Source: Desulfovibrio sp. (GTDB lineage Bacteria > Desulfobacterota > Desulfovibrionia > Desulfovibrionales > Desulfovibrionaceae). Taken from it: 21,087 nucleotides of DNA. The position numbers were made by a program, and so were the translations under genes. The notes under the pieces are model-generated. The model saw only the letters and a list, made by a program, of their open reading frames with translations. It did not search any database and had not been told where the DNA came from. Of the stretch, positions 6,893-14,431 are shown one piece after another. The DNA lies in the NCBI GenBank assembly GCA_009773975.1, contig VSMX01000015.1, positions 2,731-23,817 of the forward strand, given 5' to 3'. Positions within the stretch are counted from its first letter, which is position 1, and each line of letters begins with the position of its first letter.

Positions 6893-8554
6893 CTATCGGC
6901 CCTCCCCCTCGGTTGCCTGGCCTTCTGTGGTTTCGCCTTCTTCCTGAGGCATGGCTTCTTCCGGCAGATCCTCCTGCCGCAGATTCATGGTGCGGGGCTG
7001 TTCGCCCTTCATCACCAGCGCATTGCCTACAAGCTCGTGCAGGCCGCTGATTGTGCAGCCCGGCGCCCAGTAATCGGCAAGCGGCGGAAGGGTTGCGCGG
7101 TCAATGGCACATACGCAGGCCATGTGGTTTACTCCATATTTTTGCTGCACATAACGCAGGGCATTGCCGCGCGGCATGCCGCTCCTCATGCGCAGTTCCA
7201 TGATTTCTTCCGTGTTCAGGCCAGAACCAGCGCCACAGCAGAAAGTCTGTTCCCGAATTGTGTTTTCGGGCATTTCCACAAAGTTTTCGCAAACATGGCG
7301 CAAAATGTAGCGTGGCTCTTCCAGAAGGCCCATGCCGCGCGCCGGGTTGCAGCTGTCATGCCAGGTTGTTACCAGATTCGCATTGCGCTTCGGATTGAGC
7401 TTGAGCTTGTCGTGGTAAATCAGGTCGGCTGTAAATTCTGCAATGTGGACCATCTTTGTGGATTTGGCCACATCAAAAACAGTGCCCGTAACAGGCGAAA
7501 CAGGCACGGTCATATTGGCGGGCGAGGGGCCGTTATAGGTATCCATATACTGGTTGATAACGCGCCACATATGGCCGCATTCTCCGCCAAGAATCCATTT
7601 GACGTTCAGGCGCTCGGCCTCGGCATACATTTTGGCATTGAGCTTCTTGGCCATGTTGAAGGAAACGAAGGAGCCGAAGTTCCCGCCTTCCGAGGCATAC
7701 GTCGAGAAAGTGTAATCCAGGTCGAGTTCGTGGAAGAGCAGCAAATAACCCATAAAGGTATAGATGCCCGGTTCGGCAAAGACATCGCCCGACGGGGTGA
7801 TGAACAGGATTTCAGCGTTTTTCTTGTTGAAAGGCGTCTTTGGCCGGATGCCGGTAACCGTTTCGCAGTCATCGGCCAGCATTTCCACGATTTCGACAAA
7901 GGAATGTGGCTGGATGCCCAGATGGTTGCCGGTAAAACTGCAGTTCTTGACCGGGTCCATGATCCAGTGCAGGCCCAGGCCAACTTCATGCAGCAACTCG
8001 CGCACGATCATCGTGATTTCGGCCGTGTCGATGCCGTAGGGGCAATAAAGCGAGCAGCGGCGGCATTCCGTGCACTGGTAGGCATAATAGAAAAGTTCCT
8101 TGACAATATCCATGCTCCAGCTTCTTGCGCCAACGCGTCGGCCAAGTATCTTGCCCAGCATGGTGTAATCGCGCCTGTAAAGCGAACGAAGAAGTTCGGC
8201 GCGCAAAACCGGCATATTCTTTGGATCGTTGGTGCCGAGGAAAAACTGGCACTTGTCCGCGCAGGCGCCGCAGCGCACGCAGATATCCATGAACAGCTTA
8301 AGGGAACGGTGCTTCTCCAGCCTGTCTGCAAAGGCATCACAAAGGATTTTTTCCCAGTCCTCTGGGAGATTCCAGTTTTCTCCCGATGGATCCCATTCAT
8401 GGGGATGGGGCATGTGCAGAAGCTCCATGGTATCCACCTTTGCGGGATAGCAGTAGCTTCCGGGGATGAACTCGGGCTTGGTGTCAAACCAGTCCCTGGC
8501 CGGGAAGGGCGGGCGGCTGGCTATGAGCATTTGCGGCGTTGGTAATTTTGCCAT
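6893..8554 (-). CDS. dsrK: DsrK, HdrD-like cytoplasmic catalytic iron-sulfur subunit of DsrMKJOP
   Basis: This 553-residue protein is related to heterodisulfide reductase subunit HdrD. It has two 4Fe-4S motifs (C92-x2-C95-x2-C98-x3-C102 and C161-x2-C164-x2-C167-x3-C171). The C-terminal half has CCG-type elements, including SCNPARG and FCCGAGSG, which in this family bind the special 4Fe-4S centre thought to act on the DsrC trisulfide/disulfide. The C-terminus (about 525-553) is a low-complexity acidic tail rich in Glu and Gly. ATG 8554 has an excellent AAGGAGG site 7 nt upstream, embedded at the end of dsrM. A frame open on the opposite strand across this gene is a shadow. DsrK with DsrM would link the quinone pool to cytoplasmic sulfite reduction. 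Confidence 0.96.
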   Translation of the reverse strand: MAKLPTPQMLIASRPPFPARDWFDTKPEFIPGSYCYPAKVDTMELLHMPHPHEWDPSGENWNLPEDWEKILCDAFADRLEKHRSLKLFMDICVRCGACADKCQFFLGTNDPKNMPVLRAELLRSLYRRDYTMLGKILGRRVGARSWSMDIVKELFYYAYQCTECRRCSLYCPYGIDTAEITMIVRELLHEVGLGLHWIMDPVKNCSFTGNHLGIQPHSFVEIVEMLADDCETVTGIRPKTPFNKKNAEILFITPSGDVFAEPGIYTFMGYLLLFHELDLDYTFSTYASEGGNFGSFVSFNMAKKLNAKMYAEAERLNVKWILGGECGHMWRVINQYMDTYNGPSPANMTVPVSPVTGTVFDVAKSTKMVHIAEFTADLIYHDKLKLNPKRNANLVTTWHDSCNPARGMGLLEEPRYILRHVCENFVEMPENTIREQTFCCGAGSGLNTEEIMELRMRSGMPRGNALRYVQQKYGVNHMACVCAIDRATLPPLADYWAPGCTISGLHELVGNALVMKGEQPRTMNLRQEDLPEEAMPQEEGETTEGQATEGEGR

Positions 8555-8566
8555 GATTGCGCCTCC

Positions 8567-9586
8567 TTACTCAGCGGCCTTGTCAAGTGGCTTGTCAAGA
8601 GGCAACCCGGCTTCGGCCATGGCCTCGCGATAGGTGTCCTCATATTCCTTGTATGTGAAATACTGCTTTGGCGGATTCCAGGGATTTATATGGCGTATTC
8701 TTCTCGAATTGTTGGCCATGTTGCGTGTGGGGCTGAAAAAGATGCCCGGCATGTGCGCAAGCTTGGAAAACGGAAAAACAATCAGAAGCGTGCAGACCAG
8801 CGTAAGGTGCACAAAGAACATTTCGTTGATGCCCTGGGCGGAGATGGGTGCGAAATGCGTAAGCCCCATCAGGTAGATCTTGACCTGCGAAATTTCCGTC
8901 TTGTCGAAATAACGCAGGCATATGCCGGAGGCAACTATGCCAAGCAGGAGCCAGAGCGGAAAATAATCGTTGAACAAGGAAATATAGCGCAGTTTCCGGC
9001 TACAGACCCGGCGCAGGAAAAGATAAACCAGGCAGACAAGGGCGAGCCCTCCCGTCCAGTAAAAACGTGGGGAGCCAACCTGCATGATTCCGTCAACAGC
9101 CTCGATCCAGGTGATTGGGGCTGGCACGGGCTCAAGAAAGAAGCGGAAATGGCGGATAATGACCACCAAAACGGAATAGTGGAAAATCAGCGCGAAGCAC
9201 CAAAGCCATTTGGAGGAATAATAAATTGAGCGCGGACCGTTGGTCACGCTGCTTTCCTCGTAAATTTCCGCGCTTGTGTTGCGGAACAGGGAGCGGAAAA
9301 GGAACACTTCCACAAACATGCGCTTGATTACTCCCCAGGTGGTGCTTGGGCAGTCAATCTTGTTCTGTTTGATAAATGAAAGGGATTGTTCCTGTCCCCC
9401 TGTTGTCGGGATGCAGAAAGGCACTGGCGATTTGGCCCAATATACCATTCGCCAGATCATGCCGATGATGAATACCAGAACTGCCGCATACGGCAAGACC
9501 ACGCCAAAGATCGGCGCAAGTCCCGCACCGGTCAGTATCCAGGCAATGGCCGCGATGAGCAGGACAAGGACTAATGACGAGAACAT
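8567..9586 (-). CDS. dsrM: DsrM, NarI-like membrane cytochrome b of DsrMKJOP
   Basis: This 339-residue protein has about six hydrophobic helices: two near the N-terminus (about 3-20 and 26-48), then about 126-148, 175-192, 208-226 and 256-276. Histidines in the helical segments (H136, H146, H260, H278) are candidate heme b ligands, as in NarI-type cytochromes. In the family DsrM oxidises or reduces quinol and exchanges electrons with DsrK on the cytoplasmic side. ATG 9586 is preceded by GAGGTAGGGA. It is the first dsr structural gene and lies 12 nt before dsrK. The 189-bp upstream leader contains two hairpins. Identification combines the NarI-like pattern with operon order. Confidence 0.94.
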   Translation of the reverse strand: MFSSLVLVLLIAAIAWILTGAGLAPIFGVVLPYAAVLVFIIGMIWRMVYWAKSPVPFCIPTTGGQEQSLSFIKQNKIDCPSTTWGVIKRMFVEVFLFRSLFRNTSAEIYEESSVTNGPRSIYYSSKWLWCFALIFHYSVLVVIIRHFRFFLEPVPAPITWIEAVDGIMQVGSPRFYWTGGLALVCLVYLFLRRVCSRKLRYISLFNDYFPLWLLLGIVASGICLRYFDKTEISQVKIYLMGLTHFAPISAQGINEMFFVHLTLVCTLLIVFPFSKLAHMPGIFFSPTRNMANNSRRIRHINPWNPPKQYFTYKEYEDTYREAMAEAGLPLDKPLDKAAE

Positions 9587-9617
9587 TCCCTACCTCGCTT
9601 GACATTGGTTAAAACCG

Positions 9618-9682
9618 GGAGCAAGAACCTTGCCCCATCCCTGTTATATGGCATTGCGGCCGGAAAATTCACATTCGGCCGC
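9618..9682 (-). promoter_or_regulatory. Leader between the RsbRD_N-like gene and dsrM with two hairpins
   Basis: The 189-bp gap 9587-9775 contains a perfect 7-bp GC-rich inverted repeat (GCGGCCG 9656-9662 with CGGCCGC 9676-9682). Nearer to dsrM there is a smaller stem (9621-9625 with 9629-9633, plus outer 9618-9619 with 9635-9636), after which the minus strand reads CCGGTTTT. The second has a weak terminator look; the first has no T-run. The pair could tune read-through from the upstream gene into dsrM, or be mRNA processing or stability elements. No convincing sigma-70 promoter for dsrM was found here. Confidence 0.45.
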
Positions 9683-9775
9683 TTCGCTCTCCTGTTCTGT
9701 TTCATTCATTTGCGCTGCCACCATTTCACCCATCGCCAGCACAGCGTTGGCCTGATTTCATTGGGAAAACCTCTG

Positions 9776-10300
9776 TTATTCATCGGGCACTGGCGAGCCT
9801 TCAAGCTTCTGCGCCCAGCGGGCAAGCTGGGCATACTGGTTTTTGATTTCCCTTATCCGGGATTCGGCCAGGGTTTCCCTGGCCCGCATATAGATGTCAA
9901 AAGCAAGCAGGGCCACTGTGTCCAGCCTGGATTCACATTCCAGATACTCGGAAAGCAAATTTGCCTTGCGCATTGCCGGCAATGCAGTCTTGCGCAAAAT
10001 CGGCTTCATTACATACAAAACGCCAAGGCTTTTGCTGGGTTCACCTTTTTGCACGGCCCTCAATTTTACAAAACGCTCTATGGCGCCGGCCACCTTGTCT
10101 GTTTCGATATCCTCTCCGATTATCGCGTCAAACAAAATGTCGGCCGCTTCCCTTGTCATGTGCGCAACGGGATTTGTGAAAGGATTATTTTTGGTGCGCA
10201 GAAAGCCGGTGGTTTCAAGGGGATAGGTTGCAAAAACAGCTTCCACCCAGCCATCGACAGTCTCTTTTTTCAAATCGCGCAGTATAACCAGTGCATTCAT
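9776..10300 (-). CDS. RsbRD N-terminal-domain-like protein upstream of dsrM (possible DsrT counterpart)
   Basis: This 174-residue, soluble, mostly alpha-helical protein has no signal peptide, membrane segment or metal motif. The pattern (repeated helices, an ETTGFLRTKNNPFTNPVAH segment at 29-47, and a conserved-looking LDTVALLAFDIYMRARE near the end) fits the RsbRD N-terminal domain family (RsbT co-antagonist sensor domain) as I recall it; this was not tested by search. Proteins of this kind occur directly upstream of dsrM in sulfate reducers, and a gene called dsrT holds a similar place in green sulfur bacteria. The symbol is withheld because I cannot confirm orthology. It is the first gene of the putative dsr transcript, 189 bp before dsrM, with a promoter at 10358-10387. 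A regulatory or assembly role is inferred. No strong ribosome site precedes ATG 10300. Confidence 0.65.
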   Translation of the reverse strand: MNALVILRDLKKETVDGWVEAVFATYPLETTGFLRTKNNPFTNPVAHMTREAADILFDAIIGEDIETDKVAGAIERFVKLRAVQKGEPSKSLGVLYVMKPILRKTALPAMRKANLLSEYLECESRLDTVALLAFDIYMRARETLAESRIREIKNQYAQLARWAQKLEGSPVPDE

Positions 10301-10357
10301 GATGATTCGGTAAAAAGCCTTTCAAAAAGTATTTGCGCATTACAAAGTAATTTTCAC

Positions 10358-10387
10358 CATATAATGGGGAAATGCAAAGCGCGTCAA
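10358..10387 (-). promoter_or_regulatory. Putative sigma-70 promoter of the RsbRD_N-dsrMKJOP operon
   Basis: Read on the minus strand there is a -35 TTGACG (10387-10382), an 18-nt spacer and a -10 TATATG (10363-10358). Transcription would start near 10350, about 50 nt before ATG 10300. The match is reasonable but not perfect. The rest of 10301-10518 contains only this promoter and the terminator hairpin at 10463-10495. Confidence 0.5.
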
Positions 10388-10462
10388 GCCCATTTGAGAG
10401 AAAAAAACGGCTGACTGACCGTTAATTGAAAGTGAAAAAAGGCGCGAGATAATGTGGACAAG

Positions 10463-10495
10463 AAAACTGGCTGAAATGCGGGGCATTTCAGCCAG
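10463..10495 (-). terminator. Strong rho-independent terminator after the hemerythrin gene
   Basis: A perfect 13-bp stem (10467-10479 with 10483-10495) closes a 3-nt loop, and the minus strand continues TTTT (10466-10463). It lies 23 nt beyond the hemerythrin stop and should end the transcript coming from the pyrD/abc-F side. It insulates that transcript from the dsr operon promoter at 10358-10387. Confidence 0.88.
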
Positions 10496-10518
10496 CGCGA
10501 TTATATATGTTACATATG

Positions 10519-10962
10519 TTACATTTCTGCCGGGCTCTGGCTGATCCACCCCAGAGCCTTGTCATGAATCAGGATATGCCGGTTCAGCCACATACGCATG
10601 ATGTCCAGAAACTTGTCCATCGCTTCCTTGGAAAAACGCGAATGGTGAAGATGGGATTCCATGCGCGGCACAACCTTGTCCCTGAAAATTCTATGCTGGA
10701 CAAGATGCCTTTTTATATCCCTGTAAGCAATTTCGCGCATGAATTGTTCTTCTCTGTCAAAATGCTTGATTGTATACATGCGCAGGTACTTTATGCCTTC
10801 CTCGGCCGCCCATTGCGTGCGGTTGGGTTGCTGGTTGGCGATGAAAAGGCGCCTGACTATGCGGAACAGTTCCTGATGATCGGAATCGATTCCCTCAACG
10901 CCAATTCCGTATTCCTCTTTCCATTCGATATTGGTTTCACTGATGAGTTCGTGCATTTTCAT
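10519..10962 (-). CDS. Bacteriohemerythrin (single-domain O2-binding diiron protein)
   Basis: This 147-residue single hemerythrin domain carries all seven diiron ligands in canonical spacing: H29, H67, E71, H86, H90, H129 and D134. It should reversibly bind O2 in the cytoplasm; in anaerobes such proteins are thought to sense, store or scavenge oxygen, protecting enzymes such as GREs and iron-sulfur proteins. There is no methyl-accepting or other fused signalling domain. ATG 10962 has a GAGG site 5 nt upstream; ATG 10956 two codons later is a weaker choice. It lies 46 nt downstream of the Nudix gene on the same strand and ends just before a strong terminator, so it may be the last gene of that transcript. 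Confidence 0.95.
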   Translation of the reverse strand: MKMHELISETNIEWKEEYGIGVEGIDSDHQELFRIVRRLFIANQQPNRTQWAAEEGIKYLRMYTIKHFDREEQFMREIAYRDIKRHLVQHRIFRDKVVPRMESHLHHSRFSKEAMDKFLDIMRMWLNRHILIHDKALGWISQSPAEM

Positions 10963-11008
10963 ATCGCCTCAATTTGCTAAACTGCTGAATAACAACTTTT
11001 GAGATGGA

Positions 11009-11476
11009 TCAAGGCTTCGGCCAATGAAAATTTTCACCCCCCCACGCCTCGAATGCATGTTTCGAATCCATCCTGGAAAATTTTCCAATCTTTGCCACGA
11101 TTTCCTGATCAGCCGGCAGAAAGCACATCCCCGCTGCCTGATCAGGCGTCAGCCAGGCAATTTCCTGGCCCTCGCGCGGCTGCGGCTCGTCAATCCACTG
11201 GGGCACAATAAAAAAGTGCAGCCGTACAATAAAACCTTCTTCTGCATAAACATGTTCGCGGCAGAATAAATAGTTTCCTTTCAGGGGCTTTATCCCCAAT
11301 TCCTCTTCAAGTTCACGACAAAGGGCATCAAAAGGAGACTCCCCCTTGCGGATTTTTCCACCGGGAAATTCCCAAAAGCCGGCCATCGGTTTGCCGGATG
11401 GTCTTTTTGCTGCAAGGAATTTATTTTGACTTAAAATTATACCGGCCGCAACCTCCAGAACCGGAAAATTAAACAT
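11009..11476 (-). CDS. mutT: Nudix hydrolase, MutT-like (probable 8-oxo-dGTP diphosphatase)
   Basis: This 155-residue protein has a perfect Nudix box G40-x5-E46-x7-R54-E55-L-x-E58-E59-x-G61-I62, which binds Mg2+ and cleaves nucleoside diphosphate linkages. The N-terminal AAGIILSQNKFLAAKRP and the GFWEFPGGK stretch just before the box are typical of MutT/CTP pyrophosphohydrolase members that clean 8-oxo-dGTP from the nucleotide pool. ATG 11476 is preferred; an upstream in-frame start at 11515 would overlap the ABC-F gene by 47 nt. With the chosen start the overlap with the ABC-F stop is 8 nt. Family is certain; the exact substrate is inferred. Confidence 0.88.
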   Translation of the reverse strand: MFNFPVLEVAAGIILSQNKFLAAKRPSGKPMAGFWEFPGGKIRKGESPFDALCRELEEELGIKPLKGNYLFCREHVYAEEGFIVRLHFFIVPQWIDEPQPREGQEIAWLTPDQAAGMCFLPADQEIVAKIGKFSRMDSKHAFEAWGGENFHWPKP

Positions 11477-13454
11477 TTTCCAGACTCTGTTTTTGGGCTG
11501 CAATTTCGGCCTCAAGTTCGGCCATTTCTTCCATCACGGTTTCAGATTTTTTTCTGCAATCCTCAAAAATGGCCAGCAGTTCGGAAGATTTCGCGGCATC
11601 TGCATAAATGTCCGGATCAGCCAGATCCTTTTCCGCGGCGGCTTGCCGTTGTATCAGTTCTTCAAACTGTTTTTCCAGTTTCCCGTATTTTGCCGTAAGC
11701 GGTTTGAGCAGGCGATGCAGCGCGTTTCTTCCCTCGGCCTGCTGGCGCTTGAGCTTTTTCTGTTCTTCTCGCGACAGGCCGGAAACCTCTGCGCGCTTTC
11801 TTTCATCGATTTCGCCCGCGCGCAAAAGGTCGCGCTGCGAGATGCCGGCCAGGCGGCTTTTGCGGGCCGTATCATAGGCCTGGAAACTCTGGTGGACTGT
11901 CAGGCCGGAACTGCCTAGTTCCCAGGCTTCCGCATGGATTTGTGACAAAAGCCAGCGGTCATGGGCCACCAGAAAGACAGTGCCCTCAAAACGCTGCAGA
12001 GCCCTGGCAAGCGCCTCGCGGCGTTCAAGATCAACATGGTTGGTGGGCTCGTCAAGCAACAAGAAATTGCAGCGGGCCAGGAACAGGCTGGCAAGCACAA
12101 GACGCGCCTTTTCCCCGCCCGAAAGGGTTTCCACGCTCCTGTCAAAATAATTCTGGCCAAGCAGGAAAAGGCCAAGCACGCTCATCAATTCTTCTTCTGT
12201 GGTATGCGGGTCCGAAAGCCGGCGAATTTCCGCCATAACGGTGGAAGATCCGTTCAGTGTTTCCATCTGGTGCTGGGCGTAGTAACCCATGCGCAGCTGG
12301 GAAGCCGTTGCGATATTTCCGCCGCAGCGGTCCAGACGCCCGGCAAGAATTTTGAGCAGGGTGGATTTTCCCGAACCGTTATGGCCTACAAGCGCAATCC
12401 GGTTGCCGCTGTATACCGTAAAGGAGAGTGGAGGCCACATCTGCTTGCCATCGGGAAAATGAAAGGCCAGGTCCGCCGCGGCCAGGGCAATCTTTTCGCA
12501 GTGCGGCGCTTTGGGCCAGATAAAATTCAGTTCCTTGCGTTTTGGTTCCGGCCTGTAATCCTCAAGTTCTTTCTCCAGCTTTTTGGCCATTTTCTGGCGG
12601 GAGCCTGCCTGTCTGGCTTTGGTGGCCTTGGCGCGAAATCTTTCCACAAAAGCCATCTTGCGCTCAAGTTCGTCCTGAAGGGCTCTGGCCTTCAACTGGC
12701 GCTGGGCTTCGTATTCCTCCTGAAGGGAAAGAAACTGGCTGTAATTGGCCTTGCGGGCAACCGGCTTTGAAAGCCCAAGATAAAGAACATGATTGCCGAC
12801 ACGATCCATGAACACACGGTCATGGGCCACGAAGACCAGCGCGCCCTTGAAGTCGAGCAGGAAGTTTTCCAGCCATTCAACAGCTTCCACATCCAGATGA
12901 TTGGTCGGTTCGTCAAGCAACAGAACATCCGCGCCGGCAGTCAGCACGCGGGCCAGTTTGGCCCTTTCCCGCCAGCCCCCGGAAAGCTGCCCAAGCGGCA
13001 TCTTCCATTTGACTTCCGAAAATCCGAGCCCGGAAAGCGTCTCCTTTGCGCGTTGTTCGGGATTATAGCCGTATTGCGCTTCAAGCCGGCTTTGTTCTTC
13101 CATAAGGCAGCGCAATTCGGATTCATTCCCTTTTCCGTTTGCGGCCTTTTCCCAGCGATGCCAAAAGTCGTTCCAGTCATGCACAACGTCCAGGACATAG
13201 TCCATGAGCGGCATTTCAAGCGCGTTTTGCGAAAATTCCTGTTCCACATAACCCAGGCGGCAATCTTTGGGCAGAATTATCCGGCCCGAATCCGGCTCTT
13301 CAACGCCGGAAAGCAGGCGCAAAAATGTTGATTTGCCAGTGCCGTTGGGCCCGCACACGCAAAGGCGCTCGCCGGATGCCACCTCCAGCGAAATCTTGCC
13401 GAAAATGTCCCGCGCGCCAAATGATTTGGAAAGTTCCTGAACCGTAATTTTCAC
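11469..13454 (-). CDS. ABC-F family ATPase (duplicated ATP-binding domains, YheS/Uup-like)
   Basis: This 661-residue protein has two ATP-binding cassettes and no membrane segments, the mark of ABC-F translation factors. Walker A motifs are GPNGTGKST (35-43) and GHNGSGKST (358-366). ABC signatures are LSGGW (157-161) and LSGGE (444-448), and Walker B motifs are LLLDEPTNHLD (178-188) and LLLDEPTNHVD (465-475). Between them lies a basic, helical linker (about 240-300) like the P-site-tRNA interaction motif, and a long Lys/Glu-rich coiled coil closes the protein (about 565-655). These proteins act on ribosomes and some give antibiotic resistance. The length and C-terminal coil favour a housekeeping YheS/Uup type. 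The start is GTG 13454, in a GTGA overlap with the SDR stop, so translation is coupled. Confidence 0.94.
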   Translation of the reverse strand: MKITVQELSKSFGARDIFGKISLEVASGERLCVCGPNGTGKSTFLRLLSGVEEPDSGRIILPKDCRLGYVEQEFSQNALEMPLMDYVLDVVHDWNDFWHRWEKAANGKGNESELRCLMEEQSRLEAQYGYNPEQRAKETLSGLGFSEVKWKMPLGQLSGGWRERAKLARVLTAGADVLLLDEPTNHLDVEAVEWLENFLLDFKGALVFVAHDRVFMDRVGNHVLYLGLSKPVARKANYSQFLSLQEEYEAQRQLKARALQDELERKMAFVERFRAKATKARQAGSRQKMAKKLEKELEDYRPEPKRKELNFIWPKAPHCEKIALAAADLAFHFPDGKQMWPPLSFTVYSGNRIALVGHNGSGKSTLLKILAGRLDRCGGNIATASQLRMGYYAQHQMETLNGSSTVMAEIRRLSDPHTTEEELMSVLGLFLLGQNYFDRSVETLSGGEKARLVLASLFLARCNFLLLDEPTNHVDLERREALARALQRFEGTVFLVAHDRWLLSQIHAEAWELGSSGLTVHQSFQAYDTARKSRLAGISQRDLLRAGEIDERKRAEVSGLSREEQKKLKRQQAEGRNALHRLLKPLTAKYGKLEKQFEELIQRQAAAEKDLADPDIYADAAKSSELLAIFEDCRKKSETVMEEMAELEAEIAAQKQSLENV

Positions 13455-14431
13455 AACAAATCCTGATTTCTGTAACCGCCAACAGCTTCTTCCATGCCAT
13501 CCGCAAGCGATATTTGCGGCTTGAAGCCAATTTCTTTTACAATCTTTTTGTCATTGGCAACCCATCCGCCGGCGCGCGCTTCGCGATATTTGTCCGGATT
13601 CCAGTTCGGAGGCTTGCTGCCAAAAAACTTGCCGATTTGTCCGGCAAAGCCGCTTATGACCGCGCTCAAGCCCATAATCGGCAATGGAACATTGACAATT
13701 GTCAGTTTGTCGCGTCCAAGCGCCTTGCCCATTGCGCGGTAAAAATCGGCAATTTCAAGCGGCGCGCCATCGCTTACATGATAAATGCCCCTGGCTTTTT
13801 CATCCGCGCAGCAAAGAATTGCCCTTGCTGCGTCATCCGCATGAATAACCGAAACAGGAAAGCTCCAGCCAGGCACGGCAGCAATCCCGCGCTTTACCCC
13901 CCGAAAGACTGGCAAAAGTCCCCTGTCGCCGGATCCATAAATTATCGGCGGTCGCAGAACGACAAGTCTTTCTCCAAAGAAATTGCCCAGGATGCTTTCG
14001 CTCATAAGCTTGGACCAGCCGTAGGCGGAAACAGGGCCGGGAATGTCTGTTTCCCCGACGCCAGGCAAGGTTGCGCACGGCCCTGCTGCTGCCAGGCTTG
14101 AAACATGGACAACTTTTTCAAGATCCCTTGCCGCAAGCCCGATTTGCCTTGCGGCAGTCGCGTTCCCGGCAAGATAATCCTGGTATCCGTAGCCAAAAAG
14201 CAGGGCAGCCATGTGAATCAGGATATCCTGACCTTTCAGGGCTTCCCGCAGTCCCTTGCCGCTTGCAAGGTCTGCGTAGGCAATTTTATGGGGGATATGT
14301 TCAACATTTGAAGACTTGCGCGCAATACAGGTAATTTCCGCGCCGGCCTGCTCAAGAAAGGGCAAAAGATGGCTGCCAAGAAATCCTGTCGCGCCTGTAA
14401 GGCAGATTTTTTTGCCGTAAACATCGCTCAT
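13451..14431 (-). CDS. NAD(P)-dependent extended short-chain dehydrogenase/epimerase (candidate CerR-like)
   Basis: This 326-residue extended SDR has a nucleotide-binding G13-x2-G16-x2-G19 motif at the N-terminus, a catalytic-type Ser at S111/S112 and Y137-x3-K141 (YGWSK), so it should be active. These proteins include sugar-nucleotide epimerases, 3-beta-hydroxysteroid dehydrogenase-like enzymes and the bacterial ceramide reductase CerR. No sugar-nucleotide or polysaccharide genes are nearby. Its nearest partner is the GNAT-like gene, with which it shares a 4-nt ATGA overlap, and the ABC-F gene follows with a GTGA overlap. The GNAT/SDR pairing recalls bCerS/CerR, but no serine palmitoyltransferase is in the window. 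The enzyme class is sure; the substrate is an inference. Confidence 0.85.
   Translation of the reverse strand: MSDVYGKKICLTGATGFLGSHLLPFLEQAGAEITCIARKSSNVEHIPHKIAYADLASGKGLREALKGQDILIHMAALLFGYGYQDYLAGNATAARQIGLAARDLEKVVHVSSLAAAGPCATLPGVGETDIPGPVSAYGWSKLMSESILGNFFGERLVVLRPPIIYGSGDRGLLPVFRGVKRGIAAVPGWSFPVSVIHADDAARAILCCADEKARGIYHVSDGAPLEIADFYRAMGKALGRDKLTIVNVPLPIMGLSAVISGFAGQIGKFFGSKPPNWNPDKYREARAGGWVANDKKIVKEIGFKPQISLADGMEEAVGGYRNQDLL

Noticed and set aside
6533..8545. 670-codon open frame on + opposite dsrJ and dsrK
   Set aside because: It lies entirely antisense to dsrK/dsrJ, which have complete cofactor motifs; its protein shows no recognisable domain and the opening follows from the codon bias of dsrK.
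9599..9816. Start of a 271-codon + frame, with TTGACA at 9599-9604 as a possible promoter
   Set aside because: No -10 element at suitable spacing, and the frame mostly overlaps the RsbRD_N-like gene on the other strand.
10301..10518. Possible small RNA gene between the hemerythrin and RsbRD_N-like genes
   Set aside because: The strong hairpin is explained as the hemerythrin terminator and the rest as a promoter; no separate promoter-terminator pair was found.
11961..12770. 269-codon open frame on + opposite the ABC-F gene
   Set aside because: Antisense to both Walker regions of the ABC-F protein and without any recognisable motif.
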